From the NCBI GenBank assembly GCA_012932865.1, contig SAXG01000123.1:16093-80092 (forward strand): DNA of 64,000 nt, read 5' to 3'. The position numbers and the translations under genes are program-made. Under the pieces are notes generated by a model. The model ran no database searches. It saw only the letters and a list, made by a program, of their open reading frames with translations, and was not told the origin of the DNA. This document shows positions 11,670-22,905 of this stretch, piece by piece (position 1 is the stretch's first letter; every line of letters starts with the position of its first letter). The DNA comes from Amylostereum areolatum (Eukaryota > Basidiomycota > Agaricomycetes > Russulales > Stereaceae).

Positions 11670-11678
11670 TATATATAT
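11670..11678 (-). promoter_or_regulatory. TATA-like box of Cys-rich gene
   Basis: An ATATATATA run lies about 33 nt upstream of the ATG at 11637, between the gene and the palindrome cluster. This mirrors the TATA/palindrome order at the left end. Confidence 0.4.
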
Positions 11679-11707
11679 TGTATGGTGCACTGCGCACGAG
11701 GTCTCGC

Positions 11708-11870
11708 CGCCATGGCGCCATGGCGCTGGATGCCTTAGAAACTTAAAGAAAAGAAAAGAAACTTAAAGAAAGGATGCGCCATGGCGCCATGGCGGTTGTC
11801 TTAAGTTTCACGGTTTCAGTTTACACGCGCCACGCCATGCCGCCACGCCGCCACGCCACGCCGCCACATG
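11708..11870. repeat. Palindromic GGCGCCATGGCGCC cluster (right)
   Basis: Copies of CGCCATGGCGCCATGGCG lie at about 11708-11726 and 11776-11794, separated by a duplicated AAACTTAAAGAAA word. They are followed at 11828-11872 by CCACGCCGCCACGCC repeats. This is the counterpart of the cluster at 497-625. Confidence 0.6.
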
Positions 11871-11895
11871 GCGCCCCCGTTCAAAATCTTTACGC

Positions 11896-12216
11896 TCCCC
11901 TAATAGTAACACTTGCACTTGCACTTACACTTACGATTTAGAACGGCGTTGACGGTTGACCAGCCTCCTCCATGAATCCCGCATAAGCACCCTCCTATCT
12001 TTTCCCACGTAACGCGTAAAAGACGGCGAGGTCTCCAAATAGCTAAGCAACGTGTCCGGGTAGGTGAGTTGACTTAGGCTCGCCACCCGCAGTAGCCAAG
12101 TACGGCGTTCTTGTCTTCTTATCCCAATATAACCTTGCACCCTTCACAACTCGTACGTATAAAGCCCCGTGTCCTCGTCTAGAGCCCTCCAGATCACTTC
12201 CATCTCTCAACAATCG
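11896..12216. other. Intergenic flank and Arb1 leader
   Basis: No gene is recognised. CACTTGCACTTACACTTAC short repeats lie at 11911-11934. The end presumably contains the Arb1 promoter and 5' UTR. Confidence 0.4.
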
Positions 12217-14309
12217 ATGGCGATCCCCCCAACCCAACCGACGCCACCGCCACTGCTCACTCTCGACGAGCTCAAAACCCGCCGCTTTCCGCCCTTCCCC
12301 GCCCCGCCCCCAGGCAAAACGATCCTGCCTTTCACCTCCTTCCAGCCCCTCGGCATCCGCGTGCCGATCAACGAGGACAACCTCCCAGACGTAGACGACG
12401 ACGCAGACGAGCCGATCGAAGTGGACGGACTCGGGATCGCCACCGTGGCGCTCAAGGTGAAGCACACCCTCGACACGACGGAGAAGGTCAAGAGGAAGAA
12501 GAGGAAGGGCGGGGCGGCCAAGGCGGCTGCCGCCGCGGCCGCGAAGCCCAAGTCGAGGACGTGGTGGGAGGATTGGGACGAGCTCGAGTTCTCGAGGACG
12601 GGTTCGTACGATCGGTGAGTTGCCCGTCCTTCCATGGACGCCGGCGTAATGCTGACCGATCGGAACAGAAACACGTCTCCGATAGATAGGTTCGCGTCCG
12701 CCGCCGTCGACTTCAAGCAAGGCAGACCCTGGCCTCCCGCCTCCACCGGTCTCCACAACCTCTGGGACCAGGTACGCATATCGTCCCCTATCCTATCGCC
12801 CCAGCCACCCCTGACGTCGCACACAGTTCCGTCTCTACACAGGCCTCCTCTCCCAGCCCAACGCCCATGCCACCGGCTCGAAAAAACACGCCGTCTCGGA
12901 CGATGAAGACGAATTGGACGACGAGCAGGAGCCCATGCACGTCGACCCGCCCGTGAAGGAAACCGACATCACCGTGGCCTACGTCGGCCCTCAGTCGGGC
13001 CCGAGCACGCGCGCCAAACCCCCCGCCTCGTCCGAGGAAAAGTACCAGTGGGAGCAAGACACCCGCATGGAGAAATTCATGAGCGACCCGGAGACGAGCA
13101 TGCGCATCTTCTTCTCCTCTTACTTCCGCGATCGCGGGCTGATCTGGTACGACCGCCTTCCTCCCGTGTCCTCGACGTCGCTGACGATCCGCGCGCAGGT
13201 CCCCCGCCCGCTGCCTCGCCTTCCCCACCCTCATCGCCTTCTTCCTCCGTTTCCTCTTACGCTCCAAAGCGTTCCCCGAGCCCCACATCGAAAAGCCCCT
13301 CCGCCGCGCGCTCGCCGTCGTCGACCTCGCCCGCAAGGAGCTCCCCGCGACCGCCCGCATCGGCGCCGTCCTCCCCGACGCGTTCTCCGAGGGCGCGCGC
13401 GACCTCTGGGGGAGCATGCGTCCCGCGTGGAACGAGGCCGTCGTCCCCGACGAAGAAAAGGAAGGGGCGGCAGAAGGCCCCGCGACGAAACGGCAGAAAC
13501 GCGACGACCCCCAACCCGAGCTCGACGCCGTCCAACCGCCTCCCGAATTCGCCGAGGTCCTCGAGAAGGAAGGCGCCACCGTCGTCGCCGCGTCCGCGGG
13601 CTGGGGCGACGCCACGGGCACCGGCACCGGCTGGGGCGAGGCCGCCGACGGCGGGGGATGGGGCGAGGCCGCGCAAGAGGTCGACAACGACTGGGCCGGG
13701 GTCGCGTCCGGCACGCCCCCCGCGGCCGACGCCGCGGCGGTCTGGGGCACGCCCCGCACGCTCTTCCCGCTGCTCGGGCCGAGCGCGCTCCCGCTCACGC
13801 ACACGACGGGCGTCGTCGAGTGGTCCACGCGCCGGATCGCGCGCGTGGAGCGCGCGCTCGCGCCGCGGGCGTGCAAGAAGGCCAAGGGCCCGTCCGCGGA
13901 CGCGGTCGAGGAGGCGCTCGGGCGGCGGTTCGCGGCGCTCGTGCTCGTGCCCTGGCCGGGCTGGGACAAGGGCGGGGGCAAGGCGGCGCCGGACATCGAG
14001 AAGCCGGTGATCATGTCCACGAGTCGGGGCGCGGTCGTGCTGGACGAGGACGGGCGGGCGAGCGGCGAGGCGCCGGAGGAGGAGGCCCACAACCCGTTCG
14101 CGGACGAGATACGGGTGCTGGTGGAGCCCAAGGCGGCGGAGGTGCTCGAGCCGGTGGTCGGGATGGGGCTCGGGGCGACGTGGGTCGAGATCGCGCGCGT
14201 GGAGGGCGAGAAGAAGGGGAAGAAGAGGGTCAAGTACTGGTACATGGAGCAGCTGATGCAGCAGCTGCCGAGCTACCACTTGGACGAGGTCGAGGTCGAG
14301 TCGGAGTGA
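12217..14309 (+). CDS. arb1: Arb1-like Argonaute siRNA chaperone subunit
   Basis: In fission yeast Arb1 is part of the ARC complex, which holds Argonaute with duplex siRNA for RNAi-directed heterochromatin. Exons are 12217-12614, 12669-12771, 12827-13146 and 13199-14309, and all joins keep the frame. Recognisable family segments are WWEDWDELEFSRTGSYDR, the FRLYTGLL segment, MRIFFSSYFRDRGLIW and LAFPTLIAFFLRFLLRSKAFPEP, followed by KELPATARIG. A Lys/Ala-rich NLS-like stretch (KVKRKKRKGG) is near the N-terminus. Residues around 13595-13710 form a Gly/Trp segment with four WG or GW pairs, like an Argonaute hook. The acidic C-terminus ends in EVEVESE. It is a host gene immediately beside the proposed KDZ unit. 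Confidence 0.75.
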
Positions 14310-15071
14310 GCGGCGGGAGGTGGACGTGTTTCTGGTTTGGCGTGCTGGCTGGTTCGTGGAATGCACGAGTGGGGATGTAAGATACTAAAGAAGGGGGTGT
14401 ACGAGTAGAGTGTAAGCCGGCGCTGTAGTAGGGGCACTGTATCTCTCTGTATGTTGATTGTACTTGTAGTCTGAAGCTCTTCATTTTCACTTTCTCCGCG
14501 AGAACAGCTCATACTAGCCAGTCCCCGCCGGCCATGGGCACTCGAGTTCGTTGGATGAAAGACCGCGACATCATATTCAGGTGTTACACGACTTCAGACA
14601 AACTTGGCCTGTGTGCTCCGATTGCAAATTACACCCATCATCCAGCCCACGATGGCCTCGCGCCGCGGCGGTTACAAGCTCCCCCGCCTCCTTTTTGTTC
14701 AAAAGAAAGAAGGGGCCGCCGTAAACACGAGCACGCGGGAATGCGGGACCGGGCTGTCTGGGGGAATGCTTGTTTTCGTCATGGCACGGCCCTACCGCTA
14801 CAGTGACACGTCCCACCGCCTCCGCCACCGCGGCCGAAATCTTTGGAAAATTATTGGGCGGTCGTCTGTCGATGGGAACGGGTGAGCTAGCTAGGGCGGA
14901 CGATGGCGGACGATGGCGGACGTACCCACGAGCGGCAAAGCAGGCCCGCCATGCGCGAGTCGTAAGTACGACAGCAGGAGAAGAATCGTTAGCAGATAAT
15001 TATCGTAATGAACCAACGCATCGCACGGGTCGCGCACACACCCCACACCCGCCCCACCCTACTGGCCCCGC
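14310..15071. other. Convergent intergenic region
   Basis: This lies between the stops of Arb1 (+) and Atg22 (-). It holds a short GACGATGGCG repeat at 14900-14925. No gene is recognised. Confidence 0.4.
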
Positions 15072-17744
15072 TCACGCCTTCGCCTTAACGTCGCCCCCGC
15101 CCCCGCTCGCCCCCTCTCCCTCCGCGCCCGCCTCCTCCCTCCCCGCCGCGCGCCTCCCCTCCGCCCACCGCACCGCCGCGCGCCGGCCCTTGGTCACGTC
15201 CACCCCGCACCAGATGACCGCGCTCGCGGACACGCAGAGCGCGAGCAGGAACGGGAAGCCCTTCCAGTTGTCGCCGGTGCGGTCGATGATCGCCTGGACC
15301 ACGTTCGGGCCGATCATGGACGAGGCGCGGTTCGAGAGGCCGAAGAGGCCGAAGAACTGGGGCGGGGGCGCGGGGGTGAGTGAGGAAAGGGCGGGGCGGA
15401 AAGAACGAGAAAGGAGAGGAGCGGAGCGGAGGGAGCGGAGGCGGAGGGGAGGGGAGGGGAGGGGAGTGCCCACCATGTTGTCGAACCCGGGCGGGGTCAG
15501 CTCGGCCATCATCGTCTGGGAGAACGCGTAGTACGGTGCTTGGAAAAGACCGAAGAGGACGTTGTAGGCCCTGGACCGGTCGGCGTGCCATGAGCGAACG
15601 GGCCCGCGGACGGGGGCAAGGTTTGGGACGACGCGAGAGGCTCACCAGAACTCCCACACGTTGTGGAACCCGAACTTGTCCGTCCAGATCCCGACCGTGC
15701 CCCACAGCGGGATGAGCATCGTCACCACGTTGGTCACGACGAACTGGGGACGGATCCAGCGGTCAGCGGTGCGGACGAAAGGGTGCAAGGGAAGGGGGTG
15801 CCCACCATCTTCTTCGTGCTGATCTTCCAGTACCTCTGGATGTACCAAAAGCCGAGCGTGCTACAGAGACAAGGCACGATGGTCAGACGCTGCGCCCCAA
15901 ACGCGCTTGCCACGACGCACCTCATCGTGGACGTGATCGCCTGTGCGAGGCCGAGGTAGGTGTTCTGGAGAAACGAGAAGCTGAATTTGTCGTTCTGGCA
16001 GATGGAGACCAGGGTCCCGGTCGTGTTCAAGCCCTGCCAATCGCCGACTCAGTCCAACGTCCTCACAGAAAGAAAGAAAGACGTAGGACCGTACATCCGC
16101 GAGGAGGAAGAAGGCGACGAGATAGGTGAACGTGTAGGGGAGTTTCTTGTACTGCTTCATAGCCACCCAGATCTGTCGTGCACACGAGTCAGCAGCCACC
16201 CCCGACGACGACCACGGAGACAAACCTGCTTCCACCCGATCGTGATAAAGCTTTCGCCCTTGGGCAGCGAAGGTCCAGGCCGAGGCTGCTGGAAGACGAC
16301 TGCGATGACGACGTCAGACAAGAGCCTCGTGGACTGGACATCGGACGACCGAGCGCGTACACCACCAAATGCCGGTCAGGACCCAGTACCCGTTCGTCCT
16401 GCGCCGAGAAACTGTAAGCCCAAATGCGCGAATTCGAGTGAAAGGGGGGGAGGGGGGGAGGGCTCGACGCACAGCACCAGCACGTAATTGTCGACCTTCG
16501 CGTTGGTCGCCAGCGGGAGCAGCAGGGACAGGTTCAGACAGAGCGTGACGATGTACCCGATATTGCTATGCATCTACACCGTCCCGTCCCGCGCACGACG
16601 AAGAGTGACTAGTCAGCGCCCGAACGCGAGCCAGGGGGCGAGCCACGCCCCGCACCGTGCTGATGTTGCTGATCCTGTTCTTCTCCAGGCTTTCTTCCTG
16701 CTCGTACACCTCCGCGGGGATCTCCCCGCGTTCGTACCTGTCCTTGAGCTCGCGCGCGTGCGGGGTGTTGCGTGCGAGGCGGGGGAAGAGCGCGGCGTAG
16801 AAGACCAGGGTCGCGCCGTAGGATATGAACCCGACCATGTACAGAGCCATCGCCACGCCCCATCGGTCGGGAGCTATACCCAAAAGCACATCAACATTTC
16901 ATCGCAGAACGGGGGGGGGGGGAAGCACCCACACGTCAAGCTCATGCTCGCGAACTGGGCCGCCCAGCACACGACCGTGATGATCAGCAGCAACCACCGC
17001 CCGAACGTGCCATAGTCCGCCGCGGACCCGATCGTGGTGAATATGAGCGTCATCGCCTGAACCGACCCATCGTCCCCGTCAACCCCCTTTTTTCCGCGGC
17101 AGAAGGGGGAAGGATTGGCATGGCACGCACCGCGAAGCTGACCCCGTTCGCCACCAGCACGACCGAGCTCACGGACTTGGTCCCGCCCGACCACGGCACG
17201 ACGCACCTGCCCGAGGCGCCCGCGTCCTGGCACGACGAGCCCGGTCCACGGACGGGGTCGTACCCCGCCGCGGTCGCGAGCGACTGGAAGAGCGTCAGCG
17301 AGTAGCCTGCCCGTGCCCGTCAGCCCCGCGCCGCGAAGTCCGATGGCAGAGAAGAGACGTGCCATTGGGACCTACACCCTACGCGTGTCCAGCCCGCTCC
17401 GAGTCAATAACCCCCGCCCGCCCCAGACAGGACACGAACGGAACGCACGTTATCGCCGTTGTAGTACACTGCGGTCCGGGGCTCGGCCGTCAGCTCGCAT
17501 ACGAAGATTATACATAGATGAACGACGACGAACGGTAATAGCTCCACAGCTCCCTCCTCGTCACCACCGGCTCGTCGTCCCTCACGGGCACGACGACCGG
17601 AATGGCGTCCACCACCGCAAGCGCGCCCTTCCCTCCTCGCACGTCCTCCTCCGACGGCGGGGCGCGCTTGACGTCGCCGTCGCTCAGGCTCTCGCGGGGC
17701 AGGTCCGGCACGACGGGGGATTCGGGGGACGGAAGACGCGACAT
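15072..17744 (-). CDS. atg22: Atg22-like vacuolar amino-acid efflux transporter
   Basis: Atg22 is a major-facilitator-type protein of the vacuole membrane that exports amino acids released by autophagy. The gene starts at 17744 (MSRLPSPESPVV) with a soluble N-tail, then TRRELWSYY. A spliced exon adds LYYNGDN, the family signature at the first membrane helix. Later exons give the GTKSVSSVV region, TTIGSAADYGTFGRWLLLIITV, GVAMALYMVGFISYGATLVFYA, then a hydrophilic loop (RYERGEIPAEVYEQEESLEKNRISN) between helices. The last exon has FFGLFGLSNRASSMIGP..QAIIDRTGDNWKGFPFL and a Glu/Gly-rich tail ending KAKA. At least ten short introns are present; one carries a G12 run at 16911-16922. About 12 membrane helices are expected from the family. 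I see no inactivating change, but not every join was checked. Confidence 0.75.
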
Positions 17745-18360
17745 CGTCTGAGAGGTATATCTCTGCGCCTGCAGACTCGAGCGCGCGGGGAGCGGGGAAA
17801 GAGTCGAGGAGGGGCCGTGGGTGGGCGATAAACGTTATAAGGCCCAGGGTGCACGGTCTTCGGTCTTGTGACGCGGTACTAGGGCACGCGATTCCAAGGT
17901 CCCGATTCCATTCCATTTCGGACGCTGAAACTTGCAAGAAGGCGCTGAAGCGCTGAAGATTGGACAAGGGGCCGTGCATTATCGGGGACGGGGCAGGCCT
18001 AGAGGCTACACCGCCGTTCCGTCCTGAGAGCACCGCGTGATTGAATGGACAATATTTGTGAATGCACGCGTGATAAGAGCTTGATAAGATCCATGAGATG
18101 TCGCTGTGATGTTAGCAAGAAAAGCGTGCACAGCTCTTGCCTCACGCTCGTGCGGTCGTCCCGTCGTCCACACCACACCATCTCCCGTCCTATCGTGTCC
18201 CGACATGGATTCGACACCCCCTCACGATTTCTCCCGCTCTTCCTGCGCCATTGTCCCCCGATAACGGAGCAAGATTCCATGGCAAGCCCCAGCGCTGCGA
18301 TCCCTGTTGTTCAAGTCGGCAGGTTCATCAACACTGTGCTCCTCAAAACAGCTTTTCGCG
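17745..18360. other. Divergent intergenic region
   Basis: The region between Atg22 and the LTR-split gene holds only shadow frames. Confidence 0.4.
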
Positions 18361-19476
18361 ATGGACAACATCGCCAATTACTATGCGGAGAAGGATGAGC
18401 GGTGGGCTATTCCTGTCGAATCTTGGGAGACTTATCTGGCTCACCGGGACACTGTCATGAACGCCTCCAAATTATATACATCGGACCTTACTGTACTATA
18501 GTTTACCATCGGACCTCGCATCGGACTTCGCCTTGCTTCGCATCGCGTCCGGCCCTTCGGGCATACCGGTCTTCTCGGCTACCTCGGTCATGATCTAGAC
18601 CTTGGAGTCATACTTACCTCGCCTCGTGCTGTGACCCACTTCGTACTCCGTGGTACCCACTTCGTAGTCCGTTCTGACCCACTCCTACTCCGGCTTTGTT
18701 TGTCTTCATTTGGGTCCTTATCCTCATGTATATAAGGGCTCACCAATCTATGAGGAGGGGTCATCTCGACCTTTTCTATTCTCCGGCTACCTGGGGGATC
18801 CTCCCTAAGTACTGCAGGGGAAGGTCCACACCTTCGTTATCACCCGCCCCCCTCGATCCTATCCTCGTCTCTCCTCGCCTTGTACCTCGTCGCGACGTCC
18901 TGAACCTGCATCGCAGGTAGACCGTTGCTGACAGACACTTCGCAATCGGAGATTGGGGCGCGTAACGGACCAGCAAACACGTCCAGCCATACCAATCGTG
19001 ATCATAATGGGTATGTGCCATCTTCTCCACAATGAGCTGCTGCTCACAATGATCTTGATAGACACGGTTCGCGTTTTCGAGGTGTTAGGGGTGTGGATAA
19101 AGAAGGACAAACGGGATTCTGGCTCGGTCGATACTTCATTGTAAGTGCTCACACCAGTCTCGCAAATATACCACCATTGACCACGAGCTCACAGCCTTCT
19201 GGTCTTGATTCCGGTTCTGAATCCGAATCCGAATCCGAATCCAAAGGTTCCAGCCATCCATCTCTATCACAGCAAGCGTCAGGATCCACCTCTCCCCAAC
19301 GCACTCTTACGACGGAAGTCCGTATACGCGCTCACACCGGTGTGTCGGTGCCACCGCAAACCTTCGGTGCTCAGGAGCCCATTGCTGCTCGAAACTCCCC
19401 ACACAAAGGTACAAATCTCCGTGATTATATCCTCCCTCAGTCTTACGGAAACTGGCGTCCATCCACAGGTGTTTGA
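18361..19476 (+). pseudogene. Unrecognised small gene interrupted by solo LTR
   Basis: An ATG at 18361 opens a frame (MDNIANYYAEKDERWAIPVE...) that reaches the LTR at 18452. When the LTR and one TSD are ignored, the same codon is completed and the frame continues from 18939 to 19010. It then joins exons 19062-19140 and 19195-19476 through GT-AG introns in correct phase. Features are an Arg/Gly-rich stretch, GFWLGRYFI, and an acidic serine repeat SGSESESESES from a (GAATCC)n tract at 19214-19243. No known domain is recognised. With the LTR in place the frame stops at 18501. The ordered exons on both sides argue that this was a real gene before the insertion. Confidence 0.5.
18448..18938 (+). 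mobile_element. Solo LTR (Gypsy) with 5-bp TSD GACAC
   Basis: The LTR is 18453-18933 with termini TGTCATGAACG...CCGTTGCTGACA and perfect GACAC repeats at 18448-18452 and 18934-18938. It is closely similar to the LTR at 6029-6573 but lacks the 60-bp duplication. A TATATAA box is at 18729-18735 and ATCTCGACC starts at 18762. It lies in the same direction as the gene it splits. Confidence 0.9.
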
Positions 19477-21994
19477 CGGGTACAATGTTGGACTCCGTCG
19501 GTGGCGCGCGCGGGCCTCTGTCCTTGTCTCACCCCAGTCTATCTTGTTTCCTACTCAACCGTTCACAGTATATTACATGTAAAGCCTGTATGCTGCCTGC
19601 TGCCCCTGCTCGCCATGTTCTTTCTCAATCTGCACGAAAATGAGATACATACACGTTGACCGATATCGCGTCAAGAACCCTCCGTCGCGTCATCTCCCTC
19701 CCTGTCCCCCGCCTCATCCACTCCCTCCGTATCTCCTGAGTCAACGTGCGGGCGTTCAAGATTGTCCTTCCCAGCCTTGTTCTTCTCCCTTGTGGCTTTT
19801 GCCTTCGCTGCAGTGGCCGCGCGCTTGATTGGCCCCGTAACACGAAGCTGCTCCGCGAGCTTGTCATGCTTGTAGCGTCGGAGCTTGCTCTTAAAATATG
19901 GTATGGGTTCGATCAAAGTCCTTGGCAGCGTCTCGCGAATCAGGGATGCATTGTGCATTGCATGCATGTTGATGAGGAAACACGTGTCATTTGAATGGGA
20001 GACACGGCGGACTTCGCTAGTGAATGTTTGTCTTTCCTGTTGGACACGTTCTTCGCGAGCTGTTATCGGGCATTTGCCACCCCAGCAATCATGCTGTGCG
20101 TTGAATTTGAAAAGAATATCCTGCGAATCAGGTTCAGTACGGTGTTTCGTAATGCAAACCGAGGGTACAATCAGACGCACCTGGGGTCTCATGAAAACTG
20201 CGCGGTTCGAGTCTGAGAGGATTGGCATGTTCAAATGCGTATCCCGGCGGTCCGCCACATCAAACTGGTCTATAATGACCATGGCTCGTTCAACGGCCGT
20301 CTGCAGCAAGAACGGAATGAGGATACGATAAATCCGTCCACACAAGGACAGGGAGGGCTATTGCCGTGAGCGTACCGTATCAGAACGGAACAGTGACTCG
20401 TGGTACATACATTGGCTTCTGAGCGGAAAAAAACCCAAGAACCGGGCATGCAGTGTTCGTGCGATTGAGACACAGCATACTTGCACTCGCACCATTTGTC
20501 AATGACAGACCAAACAGGGCTAAGGTCGGAGATTGGGTCGGTATTCTTGTCCATGATGGCTTCTGCGAGAATGACTAGACTTCGTCGACGGCGCGAAACG
20601 GGCCTGATTGCACCTTCAGGGAGACATATGGTTAGCTGACGCTGAGAGACCGTGATTCGTAGACTGACCCGCAAGCGGAGTGAGGGCATCGACCCAGCCA
20701 AGTCGTCGTTGAAGCTCGGTGCTGCTTTGCATGAATGAGCGAACCCCATGTCCAGCCTGGACGTAGGTCTCTTTGGAGCTCATCCACCAGCCCCCACTGA
20801 CTTGATGTTTGAACCGTTCCATATCAGCAAGGGTTGCCGCAATATCTCGGCTAGGGGCTAAGTGATTGGATAGGACACTACACATGCGAAAAATCGCATT
20901 CCAGCACTCGAAAACCTCAGTTGAGTAGAGAACAGCGGGACCATGCCGCCGTATATTGTCTGGAAGATGGTCAAGGGTATGCAGCTTCATCTTGTAGAGA
21001 ATACGGCGAGGGTCGTATTCTGCCCACGTGTCGAGCAGGTTGTCGATGAGGATGCGAAGGTCACGCTGAATCCCATTATCCATATGTGAGACTCGTAACT
21101 GTGTAGATGGAGAGACTGGTAGAACCTCAACGTACCAAATATTCCTCCATGTCTTTGATTTCAGGATACCATAACATTGCGCCGAGCTCGCCGGTCACCT
21201 TCCAGAGTTTCAGGACCCAAGATGAACAAAACTCAGGTTGGAGATGAAAGACGGCGAGTTGTTGAAGTGTTTTGAAGTGTTTGCCGATGAGTGAGTTTTT
21301 GTACTGAGTGATGTACTCGGCACGGACAGGAGGTAATGTCAGACCATCAATAGATGAGGCGGAGAGGCGGATCGCGAAGTCGACTTCCTTCTTGCGGTCC
21401 CAAGATTTGCTCGTGTCATGCCAGACATATTTATCGTTTCCGATGAGATATGTGTGCAACAATTCGACCGGTCCATCAGTGTGAGGGTCAATCCCTGATA
21501 ACTTCCTTCAATAGTTAAGACAGAATTAAGGCTCCAACGTTATAGTCTATTTACTGTCTATAAACTGTTTATATGGTATAGTTTTACTATCTAGCTACCC
21601 CATCAGCTGTAGACAGTAAGTAGTGAGTATACTAGACAGTAAACCATATCTAAAGTGGTGGTGTGCAGCATGCCTGTAGGTGCTACCAGGTGCAAGCTAT
21701 CAGCCTCCACTACACCTATTGCACTCATGCCCAACTCTGGTGATTCTTTCAGCCATCTCAGCAGTCATTCTCAGCACCCATCTTCACATCTCTAGAGGTC
21801 CTAGAACTCAATTGTTAGAAGGCCAATGAAGGGGGATATGGAAACCTTTGGAACCCTTAAAATGGTGGAAGGTATATAATTCATTTGTTCTATTTATGTG
21901 CACTTTATGACTATAATAGGAACATAAGGACCACTTTCCACACAACTTAGTCAAATAGACTTGTTGTCAACACATAATTCACAAGTCTACTAGT

Positions 21995-22055
21995 GTGTTA
22001 GCAACACATACCCCATGGTGGGCCCATAGGGTGTGATGCAACACATGGGCCCACG
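21995..22055 (+). repeat. Subterminal inverted repeat of hAT, left arm
   Basis: GCAACACATACCCCATGG followed by GTGGGCCCATAGGG. It pairs in inverted orientation with 28340-28408 (CAACACATACCCCACGG on the minus strand). The arms lie about 470 bp from the left end and 350 bp from the right end. Confidence 0.65.
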
Positions 22056-22109
22056 AGGGCCGATAATTATCGGAGTATATATTGTTATATTGTTGGATAA
22101 TTTAGATAT

Positions 22110-22190
22110 CTCCGACATGTCTCAACATTTCCAACATTTCCAACAGCTCCAACAACTCCAACTGCTCCGACAGCTCTGACAGCTCTGATG
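22110..22190 (+). repeat. CTCCAAC/CTCCGAC array in hAT
   Basis: At least eight 9-mers of type NNCTCCRAC lie in a row (for example AACAGCTCCAACAACTCC). The core CTCCAAC is the inner part of the terminal repeat TAAGGCTCCAAC. Confidence 0.6.
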
Positions 22191-22905
22191 CATACAATAT
22201 TCCCTATTGATATTTCATTATCTATATGATTAGGTGTCATCAGATAAATAATTATACTACACTTCTATTCTGCACATCCACCACTATTTCCTCAGTGAGC
22301 TAGCAAAAGAGTGGAAGACATGAGCACCACTCTTCTTGGCTACTCTTCTCAGTCTTGAGGCTCCGACAACTAGTAAATGTTTTGACTGTTACATTGTAGA
22401 TGCCAACTAGCACTGCAAGGAGTACTTCTATGCATCTCTGACACCTATTTCACTGTGTGCAGCAATAGTAGAGTGGAGAAAATCTTCAAGATACTGATAC
22501 TTAGTTACATGATGTTGGAGCATTCATCTACTTGGAAGCAGTAGAAACCCTTCTCTACTGGCCCAAGTGAGCACTGACATTCCTCTGCAGAGGCTTATGG
22601 ACATGCAATGAGAGTATTTAATACACCTCACCCTCACACTCCACCATCTCTTCTAACTTCTCCATACCATCTCCGACAGCTCCGATATTTTTTGAACATG
22701 TATAAAGTTGTGGTAAGTTTTTTTATGTCTTGCATAGTATACTAGCAATGTGTCATAGAATCAAGTAGCGGAGTTAGATTGTGTAAACTAACAGCTCCAA
22801 CACTTGACTTTTTCTCAAAGTGCTTCGGAGCATGGAACTCATCTAGTGCTTAAGCCTGGACAACTCTAAGTCTTCCTTTTGTGTAACCTATCCCCAGCAT
22901 GAAAT

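Larger units (their letters stand above)
428..11895. mobile_element. Putative KDZ-like DNA transposon unit with TET/JBP and other cargo
   Basis: The unit is inferred from gene content and its two ends. The left end (428-452) reads AGC..AAAG....TTGAACGG. The reverse complement of the right end (11877-11895) reads AGC..AAAG..TTTGAACGG. Both are followed inward by TGGCG-rich sequence and GGCGCCATGGCGCC palindromes. The first gene is transcribed inward from the left end and the last inward from the right end. Inside lie a CxC5/CxC6 gene, a TET/JBP-type dioxygenase, a bHLH gene and a Cys-rich gene. KDZ transposons with TET/JBP cargo are known from Agaricomycetes. No target-site duplication was recognised and the terminal repeat needs a gap to align, so the borders are approximate, and the bHLH gene could be host sequence. 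Confidence 0.45.

Noticed and set aside
13257..14366. Long minus-strand frames (369 and 485 codons) opposite Arb1
   Set aside because: Shadows of a GC-rich coding exon; Pro/Arg/Ser-rich, while the + strand carries a conserved family.
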